DNA of 37,647 bases. It comes from Paracoccus denitrificans (lineage in GTDB: Bacteria > Pseudomonadota > Alphaproteobacteria > Rhodobacterales > Rhodobacteraceae). Within the stretch, counting starts at the first letter, position 1, and every line of letters begins with the position of its first letter. Below the pieces are notes generated by a model. The model saw nothing but the letters and a program-made list of their open reading frames with translations, was not told the DNA's origin and searched no databases. The translations under genes were made by a program, and so were the position numbers. Shown one piece after another: positions 1-6,872 of this stretch. Location: contig VAFL01000024.1 in NCBI GenBank assembly GCA_005768755.1, positions 1 to 37,647 on the forward strand. Direction: 5' to 3'.

Positions 1-263
1 CGCAAGTCCGTGTCGGTGAGGCGCTATCTAGGCCGCACGAAAAATACCCGCAAGAGGGAATGTCAGAAAAAGTTCAAAAAACTTATATTCTATTGTTTTC
101 CCTGAATATTTTTCACGACGCGGACAACCGGCCCCAGACGCAGCCCAAGCAGCAAGAGAATCAACCCAGCACAACCCAAAGGCCACCAGCCCCATGACTT
201 CAGCGCCCAAAGCCAGTGATGAATGGCAAGAACCGAACTGGGCGCCGAAAAGTGTGAGTGGAA
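1..263. other. Window edge, no supported gene
   Basis: No gene can be supported here. Frame +1 is open from the window edge to a TGA at 103-105, but its lysine/arginine-rich 34-residue translation resembles no family I know. Bases 70-120 are AT-rich. The stretch lies downstream of the minus-strand exporter gene that ends at 264. I see no clear stem followed by a T-run that would serve as that gene's terminator. Confidence 0.4.
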
Positions 264-578
264 TCAGGACGCCGTCTTCATCAGGACGATTCCGCCAACG
301 ATCATGACCGCCGCCGCGATTCGCATGAGCGAAGCCGCCTCGCCCAGCAAAGTGATGCCAAGGATGAAAGCCCCGACCGAGCCGATTCCCGTCCACACGA
401 CATAAGCCGTCCCCAGCGGCAGCACCTGCATCGCGCGAGCCAGAAGCCAGAAACTTCCGATCATCGCCACCACGGTGACCGCGCTATAGCCCAGGCGGGT
501 GAAGCCATGCGATTGTTTCAAAGTATAGGCCCAGACCACTTCAAGCAGGCCCGCGACGATAAGTTGCAACCAGATCAT
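264..578 (-). CDS. gdx: SMR-family guanidinium exporter (Gdx/SugE type)
   Basis: This 104-residue protein is the normal size for a small multidrug resistance (SMR) transporter and consists of four membrane helices. It carries the family glutamate in helix 1 (GLLEVVWAYTLK, near residue 13), which binds substrate and protons. It also has the helix 3 stretch GTAYVVWTGIGSVGA and ends in the usual short C-terminus. In the SMR family the helix 1 motif LLEVVWA followed by a K-x-S stretch is typical of the SugE/Gdx branch, which exports guanidinium in exchange for protons. The call is strengthened by the two-hairpin guanidine-II-like leader just upstream. The start is the ATG at 578, with GGGG at 588-591 as ribosome binding site, nine bases away. 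Confidence 0.88.
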   Translation of the reverse strand: MIWLQLIVAGLLEVVWAYTLKQSHGFTRLGYSAVTVVAMIGSFWLLARAMQVLPLGTAYVVWTGIGSVGAFILGITLLGEAASLMRIAAAVMIVGGIVLMKTAS

Positions 579-593
579 GGCAATATTCCCCTA

Positions 594-638
594 CAGGCCG
601 TCCTGAATGCTATGCCATGCTGGCAGGGGTCGTCCCCT
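594..638 (-). promoter_or_regulatory. Guanidine-II (mini-ykkC) riboswitch candidate
   Basis: On the minus strand two short stem-loops with ACGR tetraloops stand in tandem. The first is GGGG-ACGA-CCCC (637 to 626, extendable by one A-T pair to 638/625). The second is CAGG-ACGG-CCTG (605 to 594). A 19-base linker separates them. Two hairpins with ACGR loops directly before the ribosome binding site of an SMR exporter gene are the definition of the mini-ykkC/guanidine-II class. The second stem ends two bases before the GGGG that serves the exporter start, so guanidinium binding could control access to it. The class is established; assignment here is by eye. Confidence 0.82.
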
Positions 639-647
639 TCGAACTGA

Positions 648-675
648 AGAATAAGAAGTTTCGGCAACCGGGCAA
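648..675 (-). promoter_or_regulatory. Possible promoter of the guanidinium exporter
   Basis: On the minus strand TTGCCC (675 to 670) and TATTCT (653 to 648) are separated by 16 bases. Transcription from here would begin about at the first riboswitch hairpin, which suits the leader length. The match to the consensus is only fair. Confidence 0.3.
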
Positions 676-681
676 GCCATC

Positions 682-698
682 GGCAAGATTATTTTGCC
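682..698. promoter_or_regulatory. Inverted repeat between divergent transporter genes
   Basis: GGCAA and TTGCC are separated by seven AT-rich bases in the shared upstream region of the exporter and the EamA permease. It could be a regulator binding site or chance. Confidence 0.2.
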
Positions 699-811
699 AA
701 TGGTTGCAAAGGGGAAACCACCGCGTCGTTTAACTGTCAGTTGGCACGATCATCCCCTTGCCCAAGACAGCCCGTCGCGTTTCAACTGGCTTACGCAGGG
801 TCGAGGACAAC

Positions 812-1708
812 ATGACAAAACAGATCGATACGCAGCCGGTGGCCGTCGGGGTGTCCTGGATGGTCTGTAGCCTGGGATCGTTCATTGGCATGGCAGTTGC
901 CTCCAGAGAGCTTTCGGCAAATCTGTCAGTATTTCAGATCCTGTTTTTCCGATCTGTCGTCGGCCTGTGCGTCATCTGTCTGCTCATGCCGCGGCTATGG
1001 CCCGAAATGCGCCAGATGCGCAGCATCCCATTAAACTTCCTGCGCAATACGACCCATTTCGGTGCGCAATACTGTTGGACGCTTGGCGTCGCCTTATTGC
1101 CGCTGGCCGAAGTTTTTGCACTGGAATTTACCATGCCCGTCTGGGTGGCCATTTTTGCCTTCCTGATTCTGGGCGAGCGCGTCACACAATCGCGGATGAT
1201 CGCCATCGGGGTCAGCTTCTTGGGTGTGTTGGTGATCTTGCGTCCCGGGATCGAAGTGCTGGACCCGGCCTCTTTCGTCGTGCTTATTGCAGCGGCCGGC
1301 TATGGCATGTCAGCGGTGCTGGTGAAGCTGTTGACCCGCAGTAATTCACCGGGCGTCATCGTGGCGTGGATGATCCTCATGCAATTGCCGATGGGCCTGG
1401 CGCTTGCCGTCTTCGACTGGCGGCCGGTTGTCGCGGGTAACCTGCCCTGGATCGTGCTGGCCGGGCTGATGGGGCTTTCGGCCCATTATACCATGGCGCG
1501 GGCGTTCCGAATCCTCGACGCCTCGGTGGCGATCCCGATCGACTTTCTGCGGATGCCGCTGATCGCCCTTGTCGGCTTTTATATGTACGGCGAACCGCTG
1601 AGCGTCTGGCTGCTGATCGGCGCAGGGATGATCCTGTTGGCGAATTATTTCGCGCTGCGGGCTGAAAAGCGCCGAACCGTCAGTGCGTCCGCTATCCTTC
1701 GCCCTTGA
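812..1708 (+). CDS. EamA/DMT-superfamily inner-membrane permease
   Basis: The 298-residue product is a drug/metabolite transporter with about ten hydrophobic helices in two EamA repeats, roughly residues 12-140 and 150-285. Each half has the family features: a GE-rich turn (LGERVTQSRMIAIGVSFLGVLVI in the first, YGEPLSVWLLIGAGMIL in the second) and small-residue-rich helices. The reading frame is open from 758, but the ATG at 812 follows GAGG at a good distance and begins just before the first helix, so I use it. It is divergent from the guanidinium exporter. Substrate cannot be told from sequence; relatives export amino acids or other metabolites. Confidence 0.85.
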   Translation: MTKQIDTQPVAVGVSWMVCSLGSFIGMAVASRELSANLSVFQILFFRSVVGLCVICLLMPRLWPEMRQMRSIPLNFLRNTTHFGAQYCWTLGVALLPLAEVFALEFTMPVWVAIFAFLILGERVTQSRMIAIGVSFLGVLVILRPGIEVLDPASFVVLIAAAGYGMSAVLVKLLTRSNSPGVIVAWMILMQLPMGLALAVFDWRPVVAGNLPWIVLAGLMGLSAHYTMARAFRILDASVAIPIDFLRMPLIALVGFYMYGEPLSVWLLIGAGMILLANYFALRAEKRRTVSASAILRP

Positions 1709-1729
1709 CCAGTACAACCCGACATCAAC

Positions 1730-2257
1730 ATGGCCTTCAATCCGATCACCCGCATTACGGATAACCGCTGGCTGATCAGGCTGAACAGCCGGGCCTTCCA
1801 TGTACCTGCGGAACATCCGCCGGCCGCCGCATGGCTGGTGTTTCATCAACCGGATCTGCCAGGCTTGCTTGAAGAAATCGCCGCCGAGAGAATGTGGGCA
1901 TGTCGTGCCGCGGGTCATCCGCTGGACGGGGTCTCGTGGCAGGCGGCCGGCTATCGCCACTATCTGTTTCTCGCAGAGCGTTACCGCGGATTGCAGGACG
2001 AAAGGCGGTTCGCCGAATTTGGCCCGTCATCGTTGCGTTACCCCTCCCCGTTTTTCAGGGCTTGGGATGAACGCTTTCTGAACCGGGACTTTCTGCAGTT
2101 CTCGTGCGACGAATGCGGACTTACTGGGGCGCCACAGCAAGCGGTGCTGAACACATGGCAAAGCGGCGAGGGCCGGGCGATGAGCTGGGGCGAGCAGATC
2201 GAATGTCCGTCCTGCAGAACCCGAATTGCATCGCGGCAGACTGGCGCGAATAATTGA
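1730..2257 (+). CDS. Small zinc-ribbon-like protein of unknown function
   Basis: The 175-residue product has no signal peptide or membrane segment. Two CxxC pairs, C126/C129 (SCDEC) and C159/C162 (CPSC), are spaced as in a zinc ribbon at the C-terminus. The N-terminal part is rich in aromatic residues and arginine (for example RHYLFLAERYRGL around 76-87). I do not recognise the family. The gene starts 21 bases after the EamA permease gene, so they may be co-transcribed. No strong ribosome binding site precedes the ATG at 1730, which may mean coupling to the upstream gene. It converges on rpsI. Confidence 0.7.
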   Translation: MAFNPITRITDNRWLIRLNSRAFHVPAEHPPAAAWLVFHQPDLPGLLEEIAAERMWACRAAGHPLDGVSWQAAGYRHYLFLAERYRGLQDERRFAEFGPSSLRYPSPFFRAWDERFLNRDFLQFSCDECGLTGAPQQAVLNTWQSGEGRAMSWGEQIECPSCRTRIASRQTGANN

Positions 2258-2291
2258 CACAAACTGCAGCTGTTCGTCGCTGAACGAAAAA

Positions 2292-2313
2292 GGCGCGGCC
2301 GAACGGCCGCGCC
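2292..2313 (-). terminator. Rho-independent terminator of rplM-rpsI
   Basis: A perfect 10-bp GC stem (GGCGCGGCCG) closes a two-base centre and, read on the minus strand, is followed by TTTTTCGTT. It lies 25 bases past the rpsI stop. The stem is symmetrical and may also slow transcripts arriving from the convergent zinc-ribbon gene. Confidence 0.9.
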
Positions 2314-2337
2314 TGATGATTTCGATCCCGTATAAGA

Positions 2338-2838
2338 TCAGCGCTTCGAGAACTGGAAGCTGCGGCGGGCCTTGGCCTTACCGTATTTCTTCCGTTCGAC
2401 AACGCGGCTGTCGCGGGTCAGGAAGCCGGCGGCTTTCAGCGCGGCACGCAGGCTGGGTTCATGCAGTTGCAGGGCCTTCGAAATGCCGTGCTTGACCGCA
2501 CCGGCCTGACCCGACAGGCCGCCGCCGGTGACCGTGGCGACGACATCATACTGACCGGCAACGCCGGCGATGTCGAAGGGCTGGCGCAGGATCATCTGCA
2601 GCACCGGACGAGCGAAATACTCGCTCATGTCCTTGCCGTTGACAGTGACCTTGCCCGAACCGGGCTTCACCCAAACGCGGGCAACTGCGTCTTTACGCTT
2701 GCCGGTCGCGTAGGAACGGCCGAACTGGTCGCGCACCTGCTCACGCACGGGGGCGGCAGCATTTGCGGCCGCAGGCGCGGCGGCGGTTTCCGTCACAGCG
2801 TCTTTCAGCTGGTCGACGGATTTGATGTCTTCGGCCAT
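2338..2838 (-). CDS. rpsI: 30S ribosomal protein S9 (uS9)
   Basis: The 166-residue product has the S9 core from about residue 38 to the end, with YATGKRKDAVARVWVKPGSGKVTVNGK and the conserved C-terminal tail KARRSFQFSKR, which reaches the P-site tRNA in the ribosome. About 35 alanine-rich residues precede the core, an extension seen in alphaproteobacterial S9. The ATG lies two bases after the rplM stop, the usual rplM-rpsI arrangement. A strong terminator follows. Confidence 0.97.
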   Translation of the reverse strand: MAEDIKSVDQLKDAVTETAAAPAAANAAAPVREQVRDQFGRSYATGKRKDAVARVWVKPGSGKVTVNGKDMSEYFARPVLQMILRQPFDIAGVAGQYDVVATVTGGGLSGQAGAVKHGISKALQLHEPSLRAALKAAGFLTRDSRVVERKKYGKAKARRSFQFSKR

Positions 2839-2840
2839 GA

Positions 2841-3305
2841 TTACGCGCTCCGGGTGTTCTTCTTGTTCAACGCCTTGACGTCGAGGACTTCGGGCTGCTG
2901 CGCTTCGTGCGGATGCTCGGCGCCGGCATAGACGCGCAGGTTCGACATCTGTTGCTTGCCCAGCTTGTTGCGCGAGATCATGCGCTCGACCGCCTTGGTC
3001 ACGACGCGCTCGGGATGTGCGCCTTCCAGCAGCTGGCGCGCGGTGCGGAACTTGATCCCGCCCGGATGGCCGGTGTGCCAGTAGTAACGCTTTTCGTCGC
3101 GCTTATCACCGGTCATCTGCACCTTGTCGGCGTTGATGATGATGACGTTGTCGCCCATATCCATGTGCGGTGTGTAGGTCGGCTTGTGCTTGCCACGCAG
3201 GCGCATGGCAACGATGGAGGCGAGACGGCCAAGAACGACGCCCTCGGCGTCGATCAGGATCCAGTTCTTCTCGATCTCCGCCGGTTTTGCGGTGTAGGTC
3301 TTCAT
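2841..3305 (-). CDS. rplM: 50S ribosomal protein L13 (uL13)
   Basis: The 154-residue product matches L13 along its length: KNWILIDAEGVVLGRLASIVAMRLRGKHKP at the N-terminus, DNVIIINADK in the middle, and the HPGG/ERVVTKAVERMISRNKLGKQQMSNLRVYAGAEHPHEAQQPE region towards the C-terminus. It is the first gene of the rplM-rpsI operon. The start ATG at 3305 is preceded by AGGG. In other bacteria the operon is autoregulated by L13; the AT-rich leader upstream could have such a role, but this is inference. Confidence 0.97.
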   Translation of the reverse strand: MKTYTAKPAEIEKNWILIDAEGVVLGRLASIVAMRLRGKHKPTYTPHMDMGDNVIIINADKVQMTGDKRDEKRYYWHTGHPGGIKFRTARQLLEGAHPERVVTKAVERMISRNKLGKQQMSNLRVYAGAEHPHEAQQPEVLDVKALNKKNTRSA

Positions 3306-3393
3306 GTGTCAGCCCTTTTGGGGGTTCAAATTCGAGATGGCGGTGTATCCGCGATACGGCCCCACAGGTCAAGCACGACAAATCACTTATTTC

Positions 3394-3414
3394 GCAACAA
3401 AATCATATCGTTGC
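3394..3414. promoter_or_regulatory. Inverted repeat in the rplM upstream region
   Basis: GCAAC and GTTGC flank eleven AT-rich bases in the 147-bp gap between the thioesterase gene and rplM. The segment 3370-3440 is distinctly AT-rich and probably carries the ribosomal operon promoter. I could not place convincing -35/-10 boxes. Confidence 0.3.
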
Positions 3415-3452
3415 AAAATAGGTATTTAATTACCACATCATAAGTCGCTCTG

Positions 3453-3878
3453 TCACAGGCTTTTTGGCGGAATCGCGTACGTCATCGAGGCCCGCGCAAC
3501 AGGATCGGCGACGCCTTCGGAATAGATCAGCGTATCTGCAATGGCCAGATTACGGCCCAGCTTCAGCACCCGGCACTCTGCCCGCATGTCCTGCCCGGCA
3601 GCGGGCTTGCGCAGGAAGTCGATCGACGCATTCGTGGTCACGGCAAGCGGCACTTTTCCGATCCGCGACAGGATCGCACAATAGATTGCCACATCCGCAA
3701 GCGCGAACATGGTCGGCCCCGACACCGTTCCCCCGGGACGAAGGTGCGCGTCGCGAATTTTCAGCACCGCCACCAACCGCTCCTCATCCGCCGACGCTAT
3801 GGAAAAATCCCCGGCGAGCTGTGGGAAATCCTCGGCCAGAAAGGCCGCAAGCGCCGCCGCATCCATCTTCAAACCCAT
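3453..3878 (-). CDS. Hotdog-fold thioesterase (PaaI/YbgC-like)
   Basis: The 141-residue length and the pattern fit the PaaI-type acyl-CoA thioesterases. The stretch LRPGGTVSGPTMFALADVAIYCAIL (about 46-70) holds the hotdog central helix with the catalytic-type aspartate (LAD). TTNASIDFLRKPAAGQDMRAECRVLKLGRNLAIADTLIYSEG is the usual strand region. It should cleave an acyl- or aryl-CoA in the cytoplasm; substrate unknown. It is divergent from a crotonase-fold gene 60 bases away, so both may act on CoA thioesters. An alternative in-frame ATG lies four codons downstream of the chosen start. Confidence 0.85.
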   Translation of the reverse strand: MGLKMDAAALAAFLAEDFPQLAGDFSIASADEERLVAVLKIRDAHLRPGGTVSGPTMFALADVAIYCAILSRIGKVPLAVTTNASIDFLRKPAAGQDMRAECRVLKLGRNLAIADTLIYSEGVADPVARASMTYAIPPKSL

Positions 3879-3938
3879 GCCTTCCCCCTGATCCCGCTTT
3901 GTGGCTATGCTGCGCCAAGCTCTGGGAGGAAAGCAACG

Positions 3939-4727
3939 ATGTCGGACCTTATCTTACGCAACGACACGGGCCGTGTGGTGCGACTGACGCTGAACAGTCC
4001 ACAGAATTTCAACGCCCTCTCGGCCGAAATGATCGCGACGCTTTATACAACGCTCGCCTCTGTCAGCGCCGAAGAGAACGTCCGCGCCATCATCATCGCC
4101 GCAGAAGGCAAGGCCTTCAGCGCCGGTCATGACCTGCGCCAGATGCAGGCGGCGCGGGCCAATCGTGACGGGGGACGGGCCGGGTTCGGTGCGCTGTTTG
4201 ACGGTTGCGGGCAGTTGATGCAGTTGATCTCGGCTTTGCCGCAGCCAGTCATTGCCGAGGTTCAGGGCATCGCCACCGCAGCAGGGTGCCAGTTGGTCGC
4301 GTCCTGCGATCTGGCGGTCGCTGCGAAGACGGCGAAATTCGGCGTGAACGGTATTGATGTGGGGCTGTTCTGCTCGACCCCGGCGGTGGCACTGTCACGC
4401 GCCATCCCGCGCAAGGCCGCGTTCGAGATGCTGGTGACGGGCGATTTTATCACCGCGACGGAAGCAGCGCGCCTGGGGCTGATCAACCGGGTTGTTACCG
4501 CCGAAAAGCTTCAGGCAGAGAGCATGGCGCTGGCGCAGCAGATCGCGGCCAAGCTGCCTGCTGCGGTGGCCATGGGTAAGCGCAGCTTCTATGAACAACT
4601 CGCCCATGAGACCGCCGACGCCTATGAGGCAGCGGCGGATACCATGGTTGCCAACATGATGCTGGCCGAGACCGACGAGGGTCTGCGTGCATTCCTTGAA
4701 AAGCGCAAACCGGCCTGGTCGGACTAG
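3939..4727 (+). CDS. Enoyl-CoA hydratase/isomerase-family protein, atypical active site
   Basis: The 262-residue product is a crotonase-fold protein with both oxyanion-hole segments: FSAGHDL (about 60-66) and GIATAAGCQLVASCDLA (110-126). By hand alignment with rat mitochondrial crotonase, the two catalytic glutamates (E144, E164) fall on Q118 and G138. This resembles the ECHDC3-like branch, so hydratase activity is doubtful. The frame is open from 3744, but the ATG at 3939 with GGGAGGA nine bases upstream is clearly the start. It is divergent from the thioesterase gene and converges on the rhomboid-like gene, overlapping its end by four bases. Confidence 0.88.
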   Translation: MSDLILRNDTGRVVRLTLNSPQNFNALSAEMIATLYTTLASVSAEENVRAIIIAAEGKAFSAGHDLRQMQAARANRDGGRAGFGALFDGCGQLMQLISALPQPVIAEVQGIATAAGCQLVASCDLAVAAKTAKFGVNGIDVGLFCSTPAVALSRAIPRKAAFEMLVTGDFITATEAARLGLINRVVTAEKLQAESMALAQQIAAKLPAAVAMGKRSFYEQLAHETADAYEAAADTMVANMMLAETDEGLRAFLEKRKPAWSD

Positions 4728-5425
4728 CGGCGGCGCACTGCCGCCAGCGCCCGGTCGAAGCCGCCGGGAACCAGAATGAAGCACAGCAGGAAGCCGATCG
4801 CGAAGCCCGACACCTCTGCGATCCACGAATACCCGGCATTGCCGAACAGCAGCCCGAATACCAGTTGGAAGGCCAGCAGCATACCGATCAGGGTGAATGC
4901 GCGCATCCGGTTTGCGTTTTCCATTCCCAGCCGCACCCAAAGAAGGAAGGTGAAGGCGCCGACAAAGCCGTAGACTGCCGGATAGCCGCCAATCAGCGCT
5001 GCAAGATCGGTCCCGCTGAAGATGCCGAACAACGTAAATATGGCCGCACCGCCAACGGATGCACCGAAAAACAGCGCAACAACGGCCCAGGGACGGAACT
5101 GCTCTGCCACCATCTTGCCAAGCGCTAGCGTGAAGACGATGACGAACAGTGCATGCGTGACTGTGCCATGGAAGAAGGGATAGGTCAGGACCCGCGCCGC
5201 CTGGCGCGGGCTGAACACGCCCAACTCCCACATGCGGACAGGAAGCTGCGGGTAATAGGCCATCATTTCCAGCACCTTGTTGCGCAGCCCGATGCCCTGC
5301 GCGCCGCCGATCAGGCCGATCGCGCCCAGCCCGAACACAACTTCGGCCGCGATCATTGGCAGCACAAGCAGCCAGACAACGGGCGGCAGTGCATTGATAG
5401 GCGATTCATCATAACCGGGGCGCAT
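4724..5425 (-). CDS. Rhomboid-fold membrane protein, probable pseudoprotease
   Basis: The 233-residue product has six or so membrane helices and the rhomboid landmarks: the RVLTYPFFHGTVTHALF segment (79-94) and helix 4/6 patterns. The residues needed for proteolysis are changed. In GlpG terms the HxxxN asparagine is V95, the GxSG serine falls on Y148 (GGYPAVYG, 146-153), and the helix 6 histidine falls on E204 (AEVSG). It is therefore likely a non-proteolytic rhomboid relative with a chaperone-like or binding role; this is inference. The frame extends upstream to 5782 only as antisense of trpS. The ATG at 5425 follows GAGGAG. Confidence 0.85.
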   Translation of the reverse strand: MRPGYDESPINALPPVVWLLVLPMIAAEVVFGLGAIGLIGGAQGIGLRNKVLEMMAYYPQLPVRMWELGVFSPRQAARVLTYPFFHGTVTHALFVIVFTLALGKMVAEQFRPWAVVALFFGASVGGAAIFTLFGIFSGTDLAALIGGYPAVYGFVGAFTFLLWVRLGMENANRMRAFTLIGMLLAFQLVFGLLFGNAGYSWIAEVSGFAIGFLLCFILVPGGFDRALAAVRRR

Positions 5426-5506
5426 GCTGTACTCCTCTTCAGGGCGGTTGCGCCCGATTGTCCGCAGGGTTAAGCCACCTGAACGCATTTTCCAAGCAGG
5501 CCCGTC

Positions 5507-6526
5507 ATGACCGAAGCCAAGACCCAACGCATCTTTTCCGGCATCCAGCCGTCCGGCCACCTGACGCTCGGCAATTATCTGGGCGCGCTCAAGCGCTTTG
5601 TCGAACGCCAGGATGAAGGGATCGAGACGGTTTACTGCCTTGTCGACATGCATGCCATCACCGTCTGGCAGGCGCCCGAAACCCTGCGCCAGCAGACCCG
5701 AGAGGCGGCGGCGGCGTTCATGGCGGCGGGGATTGATCCGGCGCGTTCGATCCTGTTCAATCAAAGCCAGGTGCCAGCCCATGCCGAGCTGGCGTGGCTG
5801 ATGAATTGCGTGGCGCGGCTTGGCTGGATGAACCGGATGACGCAGTTCAAGGACAAGGCCGGGAAGAACAGCGAACAGGTCAGTCTGGGGCTTTACGCCT
5901 ATCCGGCGCTAATGGCGGCGGACATTCTGGCTTATCACGCCACGCATGTGCCGGTGGGCGACGATCAGAAGCAGCATGTTGAGCTGACGCGGGACATCGC
6001 GGCGAAGTTCAACCATGACTATGGTGTTGATTTCTTTCCACTTCCCGAGCCGGTGATCGAAGGGCCGGCGACGCGGGTCATGTCGCTCAGGGACGGGTCG
6101 AAGAAGATGTCGAAGTCGGATCCCTCGGATGCGAGCCGGATCAACCTGACCGACGACGCCGACACGATCGCACAGAAATTCCGCAAGGCCCGCACCGATG
6201 CAGACCCCCTGCCCGGCAGCATGGACGGCCTGAAAGACCGGCCCGAGGCGCGCAATCTGGTCAATATCTATGCGGCGTTGTCGGGCGAGACACAAGATAA
6301 GGTGCTTTCGCAGTTCGAGGGTCAGGGCTTCGGCGCGTTCAAACCGGCGCTTGCAGATGTCGCGGTCTCGGTCCTCGCCCCCATCTCGACGCGGATGACC
6401 GAATACCTGTCCGACCCCGCCGAGATCGACCGCATCCTGGGCCAGGGCGCCGTCCGGGCCGAGGCAATCTCTGCCCCCATCGTCGCGAAGACCCGCGAGG
6501 CCATGGGCATGATCTTGTCCCGATAG
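5507..6526 (+). CDS. trpS: Tryptophanyl-tRNA synthetase
   Basis: The 339-residue length is normal for bacterial TrpRS, a class Ic synthetase that charges tRNA-Trp. The HIGH-type signature is in GIQPSGHLTLGNYLGAL (12-28). The substrate-binding region DMHAITV and the metal-free Rossmann core follow, and the KMSKS loop is seen as KKMSKSDPSD near residue 200. The gene is divergent from the rhomboid-like gene across 81 bases. No strong T-run terminator follows; a short GC stem at 6613-6627 may help. Confidence 0.97.
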   Translation: MTEAKTQRIFSGIQPSGHLTLGNYLGALKRFVERQDEGIETVYCLVDMHAITVWQAPETLRQQTREAAAAFMAAGIDPARSILFNQSQVPAHAELAWLMNCVARLGWMNRMTQFKDKAGKNSEQVSLGLYAYPALMAADILAYHATHVPVGDDQKQHVELTRDIAAKFNHDYGVDFFPLPEPVIEGPATRVMSLRDGSKKMSKSDPSDASRINLTDDADTIAQKFRKARTDADPLPGSMDGLKDRPEARNLVNIYAALSGETQDKVLSQFEGQGFGAFKPALADVAVSVLAPISTRMTEYLSDPAEIDRILGQGAVRAEAISAPIVAKTREAMGMILSR

Positions 6527-6872
6527 GGCCGAAACGGGGCGTATAGAACGGGTCCATATCGCGTACATACGCTGTGCATATGGCGTCGGGACGGATGGGA
6601 AACCGCTTTGGCGGGCGCGGGACGCCCGTCAAGTGTCTGCAAAATTGACTCAGGTGGGTCGGCACGCTGGGTGTCAGACCGCGTGATTTGGCGGTGTTTC
6701 GAGCGGCCCTTGTCCGACCTCGGTGCACAAGGCGTCTAACGGCAAATAATTCAGGCCATTTCGGACATTCGCGCAAGAGGCAGCGCCAAGCCGACCCAGC
6801 GCGAAGCTGTCTAAACGTCTGCAATAGGTTCTCGCTCTAATTTCTAATGTAGTAGTAGGACTTTCAGCTGAA
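6527..6872. other. Gene-free junction between trpS and the AT-rich island
   Basis: No supported gene lies in these 346 bases. Composition shifts from GC-rich near trpS to AT-richer after about 6800. A GC stem GGGCG/CGCCC sits at 6613-6627. An 8-base direct repeat GTCTGCAA occurs at 6635-6642 and 6817-6824. Overlapping frames on the minus strand here have no recognisable family content. The stretch may mark one edge of an inserted segment. Confidence 0.5.

Noticed and set aside
1..105. Open frame from the window edge to a TGA as the end of a gene
   Set aside because: Only 34 codons, Lys/Arg-rich, no recognisable family; an open frame of this length is weak evidence.
5426..5782. N-terminal extension of the rhomboid-like protein
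   Set aside because: It is antisense to trpS, lacks family similarity, and the ATG at 5425 has GAGGAG at the right distance.
6339..6824. 161-codon minus-strand open frame downstream of trpS
   Set aside because: Half of it is antisense to trpS and the rest has no family features or ribosome binding site.
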